Below are positions 6,066 through 7,355 of a DNA stretch of 7,355 bases, in pieces. The stretch covers positions 1 to 7,355 of the forward strand of contig JAAYFA010000343.1 of the NCBI GenBank assembly GCA_012728445.1. The letters are read 5' to 3'. Every line of letters starts with the position of its first letter. Positions within the stretch are counted from its first letter, which is position 1. The position numbers and the translations under genes were made by a program. Source of the DNA: Clostridiales bacterium (GTDB lineage Bacteria > Bacillota > Clostridia > Oscillospirales > Acutalibacteraceae). A model generated the notes under the pieces. The model was not told the DNA's origin. It searched no databases and saw nothing but the letters and a program-made list of their open reading frames with translations.

Positions 6066-7109
6066 ATGTCAAATAATATTTTAATTAGAAAAATTGATAT
6101 GGAATGCGCTTTATGTGCTAAGAATCACCAAGTCGAAGAAAGGAAAAGAATTACGAAAGCTATTATTAAGAACGAGGAAGTTGATTTTGAAGAAATCTAC
6201 TACTTATGTGACAATTGCGAAAATGATGAAAATGAGTTTATACCGGCAAAAATAATGGATTCCAATTTGTTGTGTGCAAGAAATGCGTATAGAAAAAAGA
6301 TGGGCTTATTGACATCAAGCGACATAGTTGGAATCCGAAATAAATATGGGTTAACTCAAATGGAAATGGCAAACCTCTTAGGCTGGGGTGAAGCAACAAT
6401 TTCCCGTTATGAGTCAAAAGCTATCCAAGATGAAACTTACGACAGTATTTTACGATTAGTTAATGAAAATCCGATGGAAACATTAAAATTTTACAAAAGA
6501 AATAAAATGAAATTTTCTTCATTAAGAATGTTAGAGATTAAGGAGAAGATTATAGAGAACCTTAACGAATATGGTAAAGAATATTTAAGACGGCAGGAAT
6601 TAGAAAGCGAATATGTTTGCTATCAAGACCCATCAGATTATAATGGAAATCAGACCCTTAATATTGATAAGGTAGAGAGCATTGTTACATATTTTGCTAT
6701 TAATATTTCCACATTGTACAAAGTCAAATTAATGAAGCTTCTATGGTATGCAGATGCATTAAACTTTAAATTATATGATAAGTCTATGACGGGGTTAGTG
6801 TATGCTCATATGCCAATGGGGGCATTGCCGGTTGGACATTATAAATTGTTGGGCTTAGAATTAATTAACTCCCAAGAAGAATATGACGACAATGGTAAAT
6901 CATCATACAAAATTTTACCAAGTAACAGAATTGACTTTTCAATTTTGTCGAAAGAAGAGTTAGAAGTCCTTTCTTCAGTAGTTAAGAAGTTCAAAGCTTT
7001 TTCCGGACAGCAGCTAGCGGAATATATGCATAGAGAAATCGCTTATCAACAAACGAATGAAAAGCAGGTGATACCATTTAGCCTTACCAAACAATTACTA
7101 GATTTTTAA
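6066..7109 (+). CDS. MqsA-like zinc/HTH antitoxin fused to a Panacea (SocA-like, ex-DUF4065) domain
   Basis: The 347-residue protein has three modules. Residues 1-80 carry C14-x2-C17 and C48-x2-C51 with 30 residues between pairs, exactly the spacing of the zinc site in E. coli MqsA (C3, C6, C37, C40), whose N-domain binds MqsR. Residues 86-135 are an HTH (IRNKYGLTQMEMANLL, then ATISRYE) that aligns with MqsA's DNA-binding domain through NENPMETL; R114 matches MqsA Arg101, but the Asn97 position is Ala110. After a charged helical linker (135-198), residues about 200-330 resemble a Panacea domain: KLMKLLWYADALNFKLY, then SMTGLVYAHMPMGALP. Panacea domains act as antitoxins, and SocA delivers SocB to ClpXP. 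The expected role is neutralising the upstream toxin and repressing the operon. ATG 6066 is chosen. AAGG at 6051-6054 is 11 bases away, and a three-codon ATG...TAA at 6055-6066 overlaps this start, which suggests coupled initiation. Confidence 0.85.
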   Translation: MSNNILIRKIDMECALCAKNHQVEERKRITKAIIKNEEVDFEEIYYLCDNCENDENEFIPAKIMDSNLLCARNAYRKKMGLLTSSDIVGIRNKYGLTQMEMANLLGWGEATISRYESKAIQDETYDSILRLVNENPMETLKFYKRNKMKFSSLRMLEIKEKIIENLNEYGKEYLRRQELESEYVCYQDPSDYNGNQTLNIDKVESIVTYFAINISTLYKVKLMKLLWYADALNFKLYDKSMTGLVYAHMPMGALPVGHYKLLGLELINSQEEYDDNGKSSYKILPSNRIDFSILSKEELEVLSSVVKKFKAFSGQQLAEYMHREIAYQQTNEKQVIPFSLTKQLLDF

Positions 7110-7150
7110 TCGTGATGAGGTATTATGTGTATTGCCAAATATAAACTTAA

Positions 7151-7190
7151 AAAACAACCGCCAATCATTTGTTTAGCGGTTGTTTTAATT
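7151..7190 (+). terminator. Rho-independent terminator of the toxin-antitoxin operon
   Basis: AAAACAACCGC (7151-7161) pairs perfectly with GCGGTTGTTTT (7176-7186) around a 14-base loop, and the tail continues AATT. The A-run before and T-run after make it potentially bidirectional. It lies 41 bases after the antitoxin stop. Confidence 0.85.
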
Positions 7191-7199
7191 ATATACGTT

Positions 7200-7217
7200 G
7201 ACGCCATATATGGCGTC
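7200..7217. repeat. Perfect 18-bp palindrome
   Basis: GACGCCATATATGGCGTC is completely self-complementary. It follows the terminator by 10 bases. It has no T-run on either side and so does not look like a second terminator. It could be an operator, a hairpin in a short transcript, or a recombination or methylation site. Nothing in view shows which. Confidence 0.8.
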
Positions 7218-7233
7218 TCTCTACTACGGAAAG

Positions 7234-7323
7234 ATGTTTGTGGAGCCTTTTATTTCGGTTTGCGCGGAATTGATGCCTGTTTTAGTAGCATATGGAACTG
7301 TTACTTCGTTATTTGCCGATTAA
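7234..7323 (+). CDS. Possible 29-residue hydrophobic peptide (doubtful)
   Basis: ATG 7234 to TAA 7321-7323 encodes a short peptide with an aliphatic core (ELMPVLVAYGTVTSLFAD) that could span or sit in a membrane. An in-frame ATG at 7210, inside the palindrome, would make it 37 residues. The ribosome binding site is weak: GGAAAG touches the start. A competing frame from ATG 7125, with GAGG four bases upstream, is open to the window edge, passes through the terminator, and would give a Cys-rich hydrophobic product. I recognise no family for either. The local base composition is less AT-rich than the toxin-antitoxin genes, so this may equally be a remnant of flanking DNA. Confidence 0.2.
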   Translation: MFVEPFISVCAELMPVLVAYGTVTSLFAD

Positions 7324-7355
7324 GTCCGTATAATTGGTGTAAATTCAAAATAAAA

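Noticed and set aside
1..7355. CRISPR arrays, tRNA or rRNA genes
   Set aside because: No regularly spaced direct repeats, cloverleaf-like arrangement or rRNA-like conserved stretch was seen.

Overview
The window reads as a piece of a low-to-medium GC Bacillota (Clostridia-like) genome. This is an inference from the strong AAGGAG-type ribosome binding sites, the AT-rich intergenic DNA and the gene families; no rRNA or marker gene is present to prove it. All convincing genes lie on the + strand.

Left part (1-5519, roughly half GC by eye): an intracellular catabolic cluster. It starts with the last 75 codons of a BNR/Asp-box sialidase-like protein. A cytoplasmic UshA/YunD-type 5'-nucleotidase-family metallophosphatase follows, then an FAD-dependent oxidoreductase (FAD_oxidored type) with a discoidin-like C-terminal domain. 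After a 110-base gap comes a large two-domain alpha/beta-hydrolase of the acetylxylan-esterase type. Only its first half keeps a catalytic triad; the second half looks like a dead copy of the fold. The three complete enzymes lack signal peptides. The cluster is therefore best read as processing of imported, modified glycan or glycoside fragments; the exact substrate cannot be read from the sequence.

Right part (5520-7190, clearly more AT-rich): a toxin-antitoxin operon in the toxin-first order of mqsRA. A perfect 12-bp palindrome abuts a TTGACA promoter. Next come an MqsR-like toxin with altered active-site positions and a 347-residue antitoxin. The antitoxin is an entire MqsA-like protein (zinc-binding CxxC/CxxC plus HTH) extended by a C-terminal Panacea/SocA-like (formerly DUF4065) domain. 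A strong intrinsic terminator at 7151-7190 closes the operon.

End (7191-7355): a perfect 18-bp palindrome and a very short hydrophobic reading frame of uncertain reality.

The most interesting points are: the double-antitoxin architecture facing an MqsR-like toxin with changed catalytic residues; the missing canonical start codon at the ideal distance from the ribosome binding sites of both the toxin and the esterase; the pseudo-duplicated esterase; and the unexplained palindromes.
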